A stretch of DNA of 8,511 nt from an uncultured Lacibacter sp. (GCF_946479605.1 NZ_CAMLGT010000168.1:1-8511); one strand, 5' to 3'; shown: positions 1 to 7,684, counted from the stretch's first letter. A program made the numbers and translations. Notes: generated by a model from the sequence alone, not told the origin.

Positions 1-622
1 TTTCAAAATGATAAGAATAGTTGAGTGGTTCAGTAATGATATTCCACTGTAATGTGGTACTGTCACCTTTGTAAACCGAACATACTTCATCGGTACTCCA
101 GCTGAACGAACAATGATCGATGATAAGATGTTTGCGGCCCGATGCACCAAATGCATCATCGCCACCACTTCCGTCTACCATTCCTTTTTGTCGCTGGTAT
201 TTATCGCCCATACGAATACGTATGTATCGGATGATGACATTATCACCAGCTACACTTACCGGATGATCGGCAATGCAAATTCCATCACCCGGAGCTGTTT
301 GCCCGGCAATGGTTATATCGCCTTTAATAAATAATTTACTTTCGAGATGAATGGTTCCTGATATGGCGAACACAACAATGCGTTTGCCTTTTGCTTCCAC
401 TGCTTCACGTAAACTTCCGGGGCCTTTATCATTGAGATTGGTAACGATCATTACTTTACCACCACGGCCACCGGTTGTGTATTTACCAAAGCCCTCAGCA
501 CCGGGGAAAGCGATGGCTCTTGTTTCTGTTTCAGTTGTAATTTGTTTCTGTTGGGCACAAGCATAAAAGGAAGCGCATGCAAATACGGCTCCGAGTGCAG
601 TCATAAACTTGTTCTGTTTCAT
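1..622 (-). CDS. Pectate lyase, polysaccharide lyase family 1-like, secreted (3' part cut by window edge)
   Basis: Predicted calcium-dependent pectate lyase that cleaves alpha-1,4-polygalacturonate by beta-elimination, acting outside the cytoplasm. The first 207 codons are visible and open to the window edge, so the truncation is an artefact of the window. Residues 1-23 form a signal peptide; ACA-QQ suits signal peptidase I, while Cys22 could instead be a weak lipobox cysteine. The mature protein opens with AFPGAEGFGKYTTGGRGG (res 38-46 onward within 38-55 region), then VTNLNDKGPGSLREA (about 50-74), the hallmark start of Bacteroidota PL1 lyases. Next come the beta-helix strands, GGDDAFGASGRKHLIIDHCS (about 143-162), which holds acidic residues of the expected calcium/substrate region, and the SWSTDE segment (164-169). 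The catalytic arginine region would lie beyond the edge and is not seen. The ATG at 622 is chosen because it directly precedes the signal peptide. The gene follows the SusC-SusD-lipoprotein unit but lies beyond a terminator, so it probably has its own promoter. Exact substrate (pectate or another uronan) is inferred. Confidence 0.92.
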   Translation of the reverse strand, partial: MKQNKFMTALGAVFACASFYACAQQKQITTETETRAIAFPGAEGFGKYTTGGRGGKVMIVTNLNDKGPGSLREAVEAKGKRIVVFAISGTIHLESKLFIKGDITIAGQTAPGDGICIADHPVSVAGDNVIIRYIRIRMGDKYQRQKGMVDGSGGDDAFGASGRKHLIIDHCSFSWSTDEVCSVYKGDSTTLQWNIITEPLNYSYHFE

Positions 623-644
623 CCTGTTTGTTTAATCAATTACG

Positions 645-673
645 CAAAGCATTTCAATAGAAATCCATTGCAA
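645..673 (-). promoter_or_regulatory. Weak candidate promoter for the pectate lyase gene
   Basis: On the minus strand, ATGCTTTG (645-652) partly resembles the Bacteroidota -7 element TAnnTTTG, and a TTG (671-673) lies 18 bases upstream, where the -33 element is expected. The TA of the consensus is replaced by AT, so the match is poor. Support comes mainly from position: it lies between a terminator and the pectate lyase start at 622. The same bases overlap a 12-mer shared with the susC-lacI region, so this could be an operator instead. Confidence 0.22.
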
Positions 674-694
674 TATTTTTTGCAGCAGCTTCTC

Positions 695-712
695 GTTAAC
701 AACAGGTTTTGG
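695..712 (-). promoter_or_regulatory. CCAAAAC/TGTTAAC element upstream of pectate lyase
   Basis: On the minus strand, CCAAAAC (712-706) is followed after four bases by TGTTAAC (701-695 region, read as TTGTTAAC 702-695). The same two blocks occur directly abutted upstream of susC (7552-7539), in the same orientation relative to the gene. The distance to the ATG is also similar, about 70-90 bases here and about 90-100 there. It may be a shared regulator site. Both blocks are short and AT-rich, so coincidence is possible. Confidence 0.25.
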
Positions 713-713
713 G

Positions 714-746
714 AAAAAAGCCGCAACATTTGTTGCGGCGTTTTTT
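714..746 (-). terminator. Rho-independent terminator closing the SusC-SusD-lipoprotein unit
   Basis: A GC-rich stem pairs CCGCAAC (721-727) with GTTGCGG (732-738) around a four-base loop, extended by G720-C739. It is flanked by six A residues (714-719) and six T residues (741-746). Read on the minus strand it begins a few bases after the lipoprotein stop codon (752-750) and ends in a U tract, as expected for an intrinsic terminator. The symmetric A and T runs would make it work in both directions, but no plus-strand gene converges on it here. Confidence 0.88.
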
Positions 747-749
747 AAT

Positions 750-2324
750 TTAAGGCCTCCAGCGTGGATCGCCAGATGTATTTCGTCCTGTAAAAGAATT
801 ATTGATGATTTTGAAATTACCAGCAACGGGATTTTCCCACAGTTGAGCAGCTGATATTGCTAATACAGTCAGGTTCGGTAAATCATTACCAGCAGAAAGA
901 TGATCTGATGTTCTATAGTTGTTGCTGGAATTAACGATTGTGGCAGCATTTGCCCTTACATCACGAACCGTAAGGTTGCCGGCATTATCCCAGCCAATAC
1001 CAAATATGCAATTGTTAACAGTAATGCCGTCTGTTACATTATTGGTTCCGGAAGTGCTGTAGTCAATATAATAAGCTCCACCACCACCATTTGGTGCCTG
1101 ATTAAACGTACAGTTTTCAACCAGCACAGAAACAGAGTTGTTACGGCTGCTGATAACTTTTTGTGCATTGTAAACAGTGGTATTGGTCATTTTAATGTTA
1201 TCGGCACGGCTTGTAGCCACGTCAATATTGAAAATGCCATAATCTCTGATACTGTCGGCGATACAATTATTCATTTCCAGGGTGCCAATAATTGCAGGCT
1301 GGCTTTGTGTACGAACCACGCCTCTGAAAACACGTGCATTGCAGTTTTCAAACTTAATCTTACCAATATTGCATGCTGTATTAATGTTGAAAACATATCG
1401 GGAAGTGAAATTATCACTTTGCAGATGCAGGCCATTAAACGTTATAGAATCAATATTACTTCCTGAAGTAACGTTGAAGTTGGATGTGAAATAGATCAAA
1501 GGCTTGGTTGGGTTCAACAGATCATCACCTGCAATAAACGTGAGTGTTTTATTGAGATTTACGGTGGTGGAAATATTATACCGCTCACCTCTTTTAAGAA
1601 TAATGATACTGCCGGAAGCCACATCAGGAATTGTATCCATAAGAACGGTTGGTACACCTGTGATGCCACGCAGATCAATCAAGTCGCCGGTTAAAGGAGC
1701 TTTTGTTGTAAAATTGGCCCAGCCACGAACTGTAGTACCACTGTAAAGGAAAATAATGTAAGGAGTAGCGCCACTTAAACCGGAAACTATTTTGTAGGCA
1801 TTTGTTATATCCTGCGCTGTTAAAGCAGCTGTTTTTACAACAGAGCTGTCTGAAGCTTTTAATATTTTCACTTCTGTTACTGCTGCGCCGCTATTGGTCC
1901 AGCTCACTTTCACTGAGTTGTCGTTTACATCACTTAATTCAGGTACATTTAATATAGTAGGGAAGCGTGCAGTTTTAATTTCACCCAGGCTTGCAAATTT
2001 TGAATTCTTTGCGGTATCAGCCGCATTTGCTCTCACTCTCACCTGGTATACTTTTTCCCAGTAAAGATTTTCAAACAGGTGAACATTTGTATCAACCTTT
2101 ACTGTGGCTGCTACAGTTTTAAAACTATCCGTACTTATTTCGGCAGTGTATGAGGCAGAACCAGATACAGCTTGCCAGGACGCCTTGATCCAGTTGCCAT
2201 TTGATTCCAAAGCGTCTTTAATAGCAGGGCGGAACAAACGGGGAGCTTCACCCGGATCATCAATTTTTTTACAGGCCAGAACTACAAGTGTTACTGCCAG
2301 TGATATAAAAAGTAATTTCTTCAT
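750..2324 (-). CDS. Surface lipoprotein with two fibronectin-III-like domains and a C-terminal beta-helix (DUF4957/DUF5123-like), candidate glycan-binding protein
   Basis: 524-residue lipoprotein, not assigned to a characterised protein. Residues 1-18 are a lipoprotein signal ending in the lipobox VLAC; the mature chain begins CKKIDD, and early acidic residues would suit outer-surface display (inferred). Residues about 27-117 and 123-209 look like two fibronectin-III beta-sandwiches (KASWQAVSGSASYTAEI, VKVSWTNSG). From about 215 the sequence becomes a right-handed beta-helix, with recurring strand-turn units ITFNG, IKFENC, LEMNNC, IKMTN, VLVENC and ITVNNC near 294, 323, 349, 377, 400 and 434. 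The end, F-x-G-(x)4-GDPRW, is typical of DUF5123-type secreted proteins of SusC/SusD loci. Family names are from memory. A TTG at 2348 would add eight residues, but the ATG at 2324 gives a canonical MKK lipoprotein signal and is preferred. The gene follows susD by 34 bases, the place usually held by SusE/F or surface glycan-binding proteins. No catalytic motif is evident; a degenerate lyase is the alternative. Confidence 0.88.
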   Translation of the reverse strand: MKKLLFISLAVTLVVLACKKIDDPGEAPRLFRPAIKDALESNGNWIKASWQAVSGSASYTAEISTDSFKTVAATVKVDTNVHLFENLYWEKVYQVRVRANAADTAKNSKFASLGEIKTARFPTILNVPELSDVNDNSVKVSWTNSGAAVTEVKILKASDSSVVKTAALTAQDITNAYKIVSGLSGATPYIIFLYSGTTVRGWANFTTKAPLTGDLIDLRGITGVPTVLMDTIPDVASGSIIILKRGERYNISTTVNLNKTLTFIAGDDLLNPTKPLIYFTSNFNVTSGSNIDSITFNGLHLQSDNFTSRYVFNINTACNIGKIKFENCNARVFRGVVRTQSQPAIIGTLEMNNCIADSIRDYGIFNIDVATSRADNIKMTNTTVYNAQKVISSRNNSVSVLVENCTFNQAPNGGGGAYYIDYSTSGTNNVTDGITVNNCIFGIGWDNAGNLTVRDVRANAATIVNSSNNYRTSDHLSAGNDLPNLTVLAISAAQLWENPVAGNFKIINNSFTGRNTSGDPRWRP

Positions 2325-2358
2325 TGCTGTTTTTTTAATAATGGCCAATCAGTTTTTA

Positions 2359-4200
2359 TTAATAACCATATTGATTTTGCAATACACCAAGGCTGCTTGA
2401 TATAACTGAGTTGTGTAACGGAAGAATATACCGAACAGATTCTGTACCGCTATCATCTTTATATCCTCTCCATGTACGGAGAATGAAATCAGCCGGACCA
2501 TTGGTGGTTGTATTGAACATGCTTCTTGTCCATGCAATACGGATATAACCATTGGGGTTATCGCCTACGCTGGGAGAGTTCATCAACGGTGGTGCAACAG
2601 CTGGTTTTGTATGCTTGTTATACCAAACGATCTTGAGATTTTTATCTGTTGAATCACGTTTGTAATACATGTAGTCGGGCAGGTTTGCATAAGTGCCTGT
2701 TCCGTTCATTCCATCAATACCCATTTGGGTTAATATGCTTTTTGTTTCAGCAATTTTTTTGCCGTACAAATTCCAGCGGGCAAGATCATACTTGCGTAAA
2801 CATTCGCCACCAAACTCCCATGCACGTTCATTCACAATTGCATTAAAGAAAGCCTGTTTGCTGCCCGATACTGATGCGATGTAAGCATCAACTTTTTCTG
2901 CCCATACATTACTTGGGAATGCACGCTGGCGCACTTTGCGTAATGCTTCCTGTGCAGCTGCAGTGGGGCCGTTTATTTCATTTTCACTTTCTGCAAACAT
3001 CAGCAGTATGTCGGCATAACGCATCAACGGCCAGTTAATACCTGTTCCTTTGGCAGAAGCAGCACCCAGTGTTACGGGTACTAACATCCGGTTCCACTTG
3101 CCGGGTGCAATTGATCCTGTACCAGTGGGCTGTTGTATAAGATCTTTATCATACGAAATGATATAGCAGGTAACCGGTAAGCGTTTGTCCAATGTATCAA
3201 ACGAGTGATAATAAGAAATGGGGAGTGATAAATAGTTAGAACCAGAACCATACGAGTGTGTACCTGCATCTACTCTTATACCATGGTTCCAGCCCACATC
3301 GCCAAAGCCGGGATGAAATGCCACTTCATACAACACATCGCTGTTAAGTGGTTTAATGTATTTGTTTACGTTTTCAAATACAGTTGCATATTCAGGAAGT
3401 GAACGTGGTTTCAGATCCATCAGCTTCTTGCTGTATGTATTTGCCAGTTCATAGTACTTGATGTAATCATCCTTGCGTTTCATGGTCATATCGGGGTGCA
3501 GCCAGTAGCCACCACGCATTAACGATAAACGGGCAATTAAGCCAATTACAAACTCACGGTTAATACGTTCAATGCCAAAATCAAGTTCTTCGGCCCACGA
3601 CATTTTTGGTTCAACTTCAATGAGGTTGTCAATAAGAAAACTGAGAACACTGTCACGACTCATTCTGGGCAGGTAAAAATTATCGCCTGCACGTGATGGT
3701 GTTGTTTTAAACGGAATATCGCCCCAATGATTCATTAACCAATAAGCCCATAAAGCCCGCAATGCTCTTGCTTCGCCCAGCAGGTTATTGTACACTTTGT
3801 TGGTGGGATCTTTAACGAGTGATACTTCCATCAAACCTTTTTCACATTCGTTTGCACGGTTGATGGCATTGTAACCGTTGTTCCATACAGTAAGAAGATC
3901 AGCATTGGCAGGTGTGGCTTCAAACGACCAGATATCACGGCGTGAATTATCAGGTGATGCAGATACACCGCCCACTTCAATATCGCTGTTGCCGGCAAAG
4001 TTGTTTGATAAACGTGATGTATAAGCATCCTGGTTAAACAGGGCATAAATACTGTTTACCGATTTTTTTGCATCAGATTCGCTGCCAAACACAAATTCGG
4101 GATCGAAGTTGGAAGGCGAATCGGCCACTAAAAATTTCTTGCAGGAAGGCAATGCTGCAGCCATTGCAAGAAGAATAAAAGCAAAATATATTTTTTTCAT
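2359..4200 (-). CDS. RagB/SusD family nutrient-uptake outer-membrane lipoprotein
   Basis: 613-residue SusD-like protein, the surface lid that binds oligosaccharides and delivers them to its SusC partner. The signal peptide ends in lipobox LPSC with acylated Cys20, followed by KKF. The family core is visible throughout. A SusD-like N-terminal region (about 21-165) includes GEARALRALWAYWLMNHWGD (142-161), the TPR-helix region conserved in the family. The SusD/RagB C-terminal region (about 285-613) includes NWPLMRYADILLMFAESENE (389-408), followed by VNERAWEFGGECLRKYDLAR (456-475). The chain ends in the common QNQYGY-type terminus. Length is within the usual range of roughly 500-650. The gene lies 30 bases after susC and 34 before the beta-helix lipoprotein, so the three are probably one transcript. 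The leader is AT-rich without a clear Shine-Dalgarno, as is normal in this phylum. Family assignment is secure; glycan specificity is inferred from the pectate lyase neighbour only. Confidence 0.96.
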   Translation of the reverse strand: MKKIYFAFILLAMAAALPSCKKFLVADSPSNFDPEFVFGSESDAKKSVNSIYALFNQDAYTSRLSNNFAGNSDIEVGGVSASPDNSRRDIWSFEATPANADLLTVWNNGYNAINRANECEKGLMEVSLVKDPTNKVYNNLLGEARALRALWAYWLMNHWGDIPFKTTPSRAGDNFYLPRMSRDSVLSFLIDNLIEVEPKMSWAEELDFGIERINREFVIGLIARLSLMRGGYWLHPDMTMKRKDDYIKYYELANTYSKKLMDLKPRSLPEYATVFENVNKYIKPLNSDVLYEVAFHPGFGDVGWNHGIRVDAGTHSYGSGSNYLSLPISYYHSFDTLDKRLPVTCYIISYDKDLIQQPTGTGSIAPGKWNRMLVPVTLGAASAKGTGINWPLMRYADILLMFAESENEINGPTAAAQEALRKVRQRAFPSNVWAEKVDAYIASVSGSKQAFFNAIVNERAWEFGGECLRKYDLARWNLYGKKIAETKSILTQMGIDGMNGTGTYANLPDYMYYKRDSTDKNLKIVWYNKHTKPAVAPPLMNSPSVGDNPNGYIRIAWTRSMFNTTTNGPADFILRTWRGYKDDSGTESVRYILPLHNSVISSSLGVLQNQYGY

Positions 4201-4230
4201 AACGATCGCTTTTGAATGAGTTGAACCTTT

Positions 4231-7200
4231 TTAGAATGTTACGTTTACGCCCACTGTAAAGTTGCGGCTCTTTGGATAGGAAGAGTAGTCAACACCGGGG
4301 GTTAACTGTGAATAACCGTCGCTTCTTGTTGAACTTACTTCAGGATCGTAACCTGAGTATTTTGTCCACAGGAATGCATTATACACAGTGGCATACACTC
4401 TCAGTTTTGTCATACGCATGCGTGAAATAACATTTTTAGGCAGTGAATATCCCACAGTAAGGTTGTTGAGGCGAAGGAAAGAACCATCTTCTACAGCCCA
4501 TGAATGAAACACAGGCACAGCTGTACCAAATGAGAACGGCGACCACATGGTAGCATTTGCATTCAATTTGCTTAACTCAGTAAGATCGGTAACCAGGTTA
4601 CCTGCATTGTCAATGTACTTGTATCTGCTGGCTGAATTTACAGTGTTGAGCATATTGCCATAACTGGTGCGGTAAAACTGGTTATAAGAAATGCGGCCGG
4701 TATTATAAATATCGTTACCAACTACAAAGTTGAAAAATGCACTGATATCGAAATCTTTTATAACAGCATTTAATCCAAAACCACCTGTATATTTTGGTAA
4801 AGCCCTGCCAATTATCTGGCGGTCTGCAGCTGTGATTGTACCATCGCCGTTAAGATCTTTTAATTTCATTACACCCGGACGTACGCTGATACCACCAAGG
4901 AAAGAACCAATATTAGGAACACCTTGCTTTAACGTGTAGGTTCTTGTAATGGGGTTGTACGATTCAAAATCATTTGACGTGTACATACCATCAGTTACAT
5001 AACCATACATCAACCCAATCGTTTGACCAACATACACACGGTAATCGTCTTGTGTTTTCAAATCGGTACCAGCCCAGTTCGACATGAATGGTTTTTCCAA
5101 AACACCATCCAGTTTATCAATTTTTGATTTGTTTAAACCGATGTTAAAGGAAGCCGACAACTGAACGTTCTTACGTTGCAGAATAGTTCCGGTTAAGCCT
5201 AACTCAATACCTCTGTTGGATGTTTGACCAACATTCTGAAGTTGCTTTGAGAAACCTGTGATCTGTGGAATATCTGATTCAACAAGCAGATCCTTTGTTG
5301 TGTTCCAGTACACATCAAACGAACCAGACAAACGTTGCTTGAACAATGTAAAATCAATACCTGCATTACGTGTAATGGTTGTTTCCCATTTAATAGCAGG
5401 GTTTGGCAACAGGTTTGATCTGTAACCATAGTAAGGTTGTGCCACATCACCAAAACCAATAGGGCGAAAATCTGTTGGGGCAAACTGTACACGCCACAGA
5501 TCATTGCTGATACGGTTGTTACCAGCTTCACCATAGCTCACACGCATTTTCAGATCATTTATAAAACGAACATCTTTCATGAACTCTTCGTTTGATACAC
5601 GCCATGCAAAGGCTGCAGCAGGGAAGAAACCCCATTGGTTGCCTGGTGCAAACTTGGTTGATCCATCGGCACGGGCAGTTAAGGTAAGCATGTAACGTGA
5701 GTCGTACTGGTAAATGATCTGTCCAAAGAAGGATGCAATTTTTTCACCGGCAAAAACAGTTGTGGTATGCCTGTCTTGCGTACCAAGTGTCATGTTTGCA
5801 AACATCCTTTCAGGCGTTGTGTTTGCAACAAAGAATTTAGCTCGGTTGTATTCAGAAAAACCTACACCAAGTATATTTATTTCCTGGCCTGCAAGAAAGG
5901 TGAAATCGTGCTTGCCAATATATTTTTTAAAGTTGAGTGTGTTTGTCCAGCGTAAGCTGCGGGAGTTTGAATTGGTGATTTCTCCTAATGGAAGATTACC
6001 ACCCACATTTCTTGATTCGCCGGTGAGTGGACCCCAGTAACGACGGTTATCGCCAAAACCAAAATCAAGACCAAACTCAGAACGGTATGAAAGGCTTTCA
6101 ATGATCTTCCATGTACCGGCAATATTCATGTTCAGCGTGTAGTTGGTACGCTTACGGTAATCCTGTGCAATCAATTGTTGGGGGTTGATGAGGCTTTTCA
6201 GGAATTGTTCATAATCATCATCCGTTCCTGTGGGGTCAAGTTCAATCATATCAGCAATACCATTTACCGGGCGTGTGGTAATGGCATCACCAATACGGAA
6301 GCTGGATGAGCCCGATGAACCGGCTCCATCAATTCTTGTGTGTACAAAACGTGTAGCATAATCAAAGCGCAATGCTTTTGACACCTCGTGATTTAATTTA
6401 AAGTTGAGGTAGTTGCGCATGTAACCTGATCCCTGGATCAAACCCTGGTCGGTATTGTTGGTTGCACTAAGTGCAAATTTTGTTTTAGCTGTACCACCGG
6501 TAATGCTCAGGTTATGCTGTTGAGAGTAAACCGGTTTTCCGAACAGTTCCTTCTGCCAGTTAGTTCCTTTCTGGTATTTGTATAATTCAAGATCATCATA
6601 CTCGCCAAAGTACTTAGTGAAGGCATCAACATCGGCCTGTGTGCGGATGCGTGCATATTCGTAATTTGCCAATACAAATTCGTAAGGCGAAAGCACTTCA
6701 AGCTGGCGTGGTAAGGTGCGTGCTGTACCAAATGAATTAAAGGTGATGGTTGTTTTACCAGCCTTTGCTGATTTGGTGGTGATGATGACAACACCGTTTG
6801 CACCACGTGCACCATAAATGGCAGCAGTGGCTGCATCTTTCAGGATGTCGATGCTGGCAATATCTGTAGGAGCAATATCATTAATACTGTTCACCGGAAA
6901 ACCGTCAACAATATATAATGGTGAGTTATCCTGTGTAACAGAACCACCACCACGCACACGAATAACAATTTCTGCACCGGGAGCACCATCAGTTGTGGTA
7001 ACCTGCACACCGGGTAAACGACCTGTAATAGCTTCAGCTGCACTTGCAACAGGAATCTTCGACAATTCAGCAGCACCAATGGAAGAAACGGTACCAGTAA
7101 GGTCTTTTCGTTTAATACTGTTGTAACCAATTACCACCACATCTTCCAGAGCGGTTACTTCTTTTTCAAGGCTTACAGTTACTTCCGTTTTTTCATCGGC

Positions 7201-7449
7201 TTTAACTGTAATGCTTTTGTAACCACTGAAGCTGATCTGTAAAGTTACACTACCTGTGCCTGGGGCGTTAATGGAAAAGTTACCATTTGCATCGGTTTGT
7301 ACACCGTTTTTTCCGCCACTGATCAACACGTTTACACCTGCCAGCGGGGCACCCGTTTCATCAGAAACCTTTCCTTTGATCTGACGGGTTTGTGCAAATA
7401 CCGCAACAGTGCACGTGAGCAGTAAAAACAAGGAGAGCAATCGTTTCAT
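4231..7449 (-). CDS. SusC/RagA family TonB-linked outer-membrane transporter
   Basis: 1072-residue TonB-dependent transporter that imports oligosaccharides across the outer membrane with its SusD partner. Residues 1-20 are a signal peptide ending VFAQ. Residues about 23-95 are the carboxypeptidase-regulatory-like beta-sandwich (IKGKVSDETGAPLAGVNV). Residues 102-109 (EDVVVIGY) are the TonB-box region typical of SusC. The plug domain spans about 114-225 with LPGVQV, IRVRGGGS, PLYIVDGFPV, IDILKDAATAAIYGARGANG and VVIITTK. The rest forms the 22-strand-type barrel, ending in a terminal phenylalanine (VGVNVTF) as barrel proteins do. An aspartate-rich loop, KDLNGDGTITAADR (about 863-876), resembles an EF-hand and is common in this family. 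There is no N-terminal STN domain, so signalling to a FecR-type anti-sigma factor is unlikely. The ATG at 7449 directly precedes the signal peptide. It is the first gene of the operon, divergent from the LacI-type regulator. Confidence 0.97.
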   Translation of the reverse strand: MKRLLSLFLLLTCTVAVFAQTRQIKGKVSDETGAPLAGVNVLISGGKNGVQTDANGNFSINAPGTGSVTLQISFSGYKSITVKADEKTEVTVSLEKEVTALEDVVVIGYNSIKRKDLTGTVSSIGAAELSKIPVASAAEAITGRLPGVQVTTTDGAPGAEIVIRVRGGGSVTQDNSPLYIVDGFPVNSINDIAPTDIASIDILKDAATAAIYGARGANGVVIITTKSAKAGKTTITFNSFGTARTLPRQLEVLSPYEFVLANYEYARIRTQADVDAFTKYFGEYDDLELYKYQKGTNWQKELFGKPVYSQQHNLSITGGTAKTKFALSATNNTDQGLIQGSGYMRNYLNFKLNHEVSKALRFDYATRFVHTRIDGAGSSGSSSFRIGDAITTRPVNGIADMIELDPTGTDDDYEQFLKSLINPQQLIAQDYRKRTNYTLNMNIAGTWKIIESLSYRSEFGLDFGFGDNRRYWGPLTGESRNVGGNLPLGEITNSNSRSLRWTNTLNFKKYIGKHDFTFLAGQEINILGVGFSEYNRAKFFVANTTPERMFANMTLGTQDRHTTTVFAGEKIASFFGQIIYQYDSRYMLTLTARADGSTKFAPGNQWGFFPAAAFAWRVSNEEFMKDVRFINDLKMRVSYGEAGNNRISNDLWRVQFAPTDFRPIGFGDVAQPYYGYRSNLLPNPAIKWETTITRNAGIDFTLFKQRLSGSFDVYWNTTKDLLVESDIPQITGFSKQLQNVGQTSNRGIELGLTGTILQRKNVQLSASFNIGLNKSKIDKLDGVLEKPFMSNWAGTDLKTQDDYRVYVGQTIGLMYGYVTDGMYTSNDFESYNPITRTYTLKQGVPNIGSFLGGISVRPGVMKLKDLNGDGTITAADRQIIGRALPKYTGGFGLNAVIKDFDISAFFNFVVGNDIYNTGRISYNQFYRTSYGNMLNTVNSASRYKYIDNAGNLVTDLTELSKLNANATMWSPFSFGTAVPVFHSWAVEDGSFLRLNNLTVGYSLPKNVISRMRMTKLRVYATVYNAFLWTKYSGYDPEVSSTRSDGYSQLTPGVDYSSYPKSRNFTVGVNVTF

Positions 7450-7538
7450 ACTTGCGCTTTTTTAAAATTGAATTGACCCAAACAAAAGCTTTACAGCCAG
7501 ATTTGGATAATAAAAGGATTGATTATAGTAGTTGAGTT

Positions 7539-7552
7539 GTTAACAGTTTTGG
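7539..7552 (-). promoter_or_regulatory. CCAAAACTGTTAAC element upstream of susC
   Basis: On the minus strand this reads CCAAAAC immediately followed by TGTTAAC, 90 bases before the susC ATG. It overlaps the palindrome TGTTAACA (7538-7545). The same two blocks, separated by four extra bases, precede the pectate lyase gene (695-712) in the same orientation. This suggests a shared control site, but no known factor is recognised. Confidence 0.28.
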
Positions 7553-7564
7553 CAATGAGGAATA

Positions 7565-7577
7565 CAATCGTCGATAA
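7565..7577. promoter_or_regulatory. Candidate operator copy 1 (CAATCGT-CGATAA)
   Basis: CAATCGT is followed directly by CGATAA; ATCGTCGAT (7567-7575) is palindromic about its central T. The same two words recur at 7665-7680 with three bases between them. The site lies about 115 bases upstream of the susC start. A CpG centre with AT-rich arms is typical of LacI-family operators, but assignment to this regulator is inference. Confidence 0.3.
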
Positions 7578-7664
7578 AAAATTACAGCAATTCCGTTCGT
7601 TTCAGCAGAACAAGTCTATGCAGATTTTAACGAACAGCGCACGCTTTGAAATGCTTTATTTACG

Positions 7665-7684
7665 CAATCGTTCCCGATAACGAT
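7665..7684. promoter_or_regulatory. Candidate LacI-family operator copy 2 (CAATCGTTCC-CGATAACGAT)
   Basis: Perfect six-base arms ATCGTT (7667-7672) and AACGAT (7679-7684) surround six bases. The left part, AATCGTTC, differs at one position from the general LacI-family core AAnCGnTT. The words CAATCGT and CGATAA are shared with 7565-7577. The site sits in the middle of the divergent region, where it could affect both genes. Binding by the adjacent regulator is inferred from position and symmetry only. Confidence 0.35.

Noticed and set aside
113..334. Plus-strand open frame opposite the pectate lyase
   Set aside because: It is antisense to a clear pectate lyase reading frame and its translation shows no recognisable domain or composition of a real protein.
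1..622. Pectate lyase as a truncated pseudogene
   Set aside because: The frame is intact with all expected N-terminal motifs and runs straight into the window edge, so the missing C terminus is due to the window.
714..746. Symmetric terminator as evidence for a plus-strand gene ending here
   Set aside because: The hairpin could terminate in both directions, but no credible plus-strand gene precedes it.
4201..4230. AACGATCG word in the susC-susD gap as an internal operator
   Set aside because: It lies within an operon between two tightly spaced genes, and short AACGAT words also occur inside coding sequence elsewhere in the window.
4850..4870. EF-hand-like DLNGDG loop in SusC as evidence of calcium regulation
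   Set aside because: This aspartate-rich loop is common in SusC-family barrels generally, so it is not a distinguishing feature here.
5199..5534. Minus-strand 111-codon open frame inside the SusC gene
   Set aside because: It lies in another frame of the SusC barrel region, which is clearly coding in its own frame; it is a shadow, as are the other short frames inside SusC, SusD and the lipoprotein.
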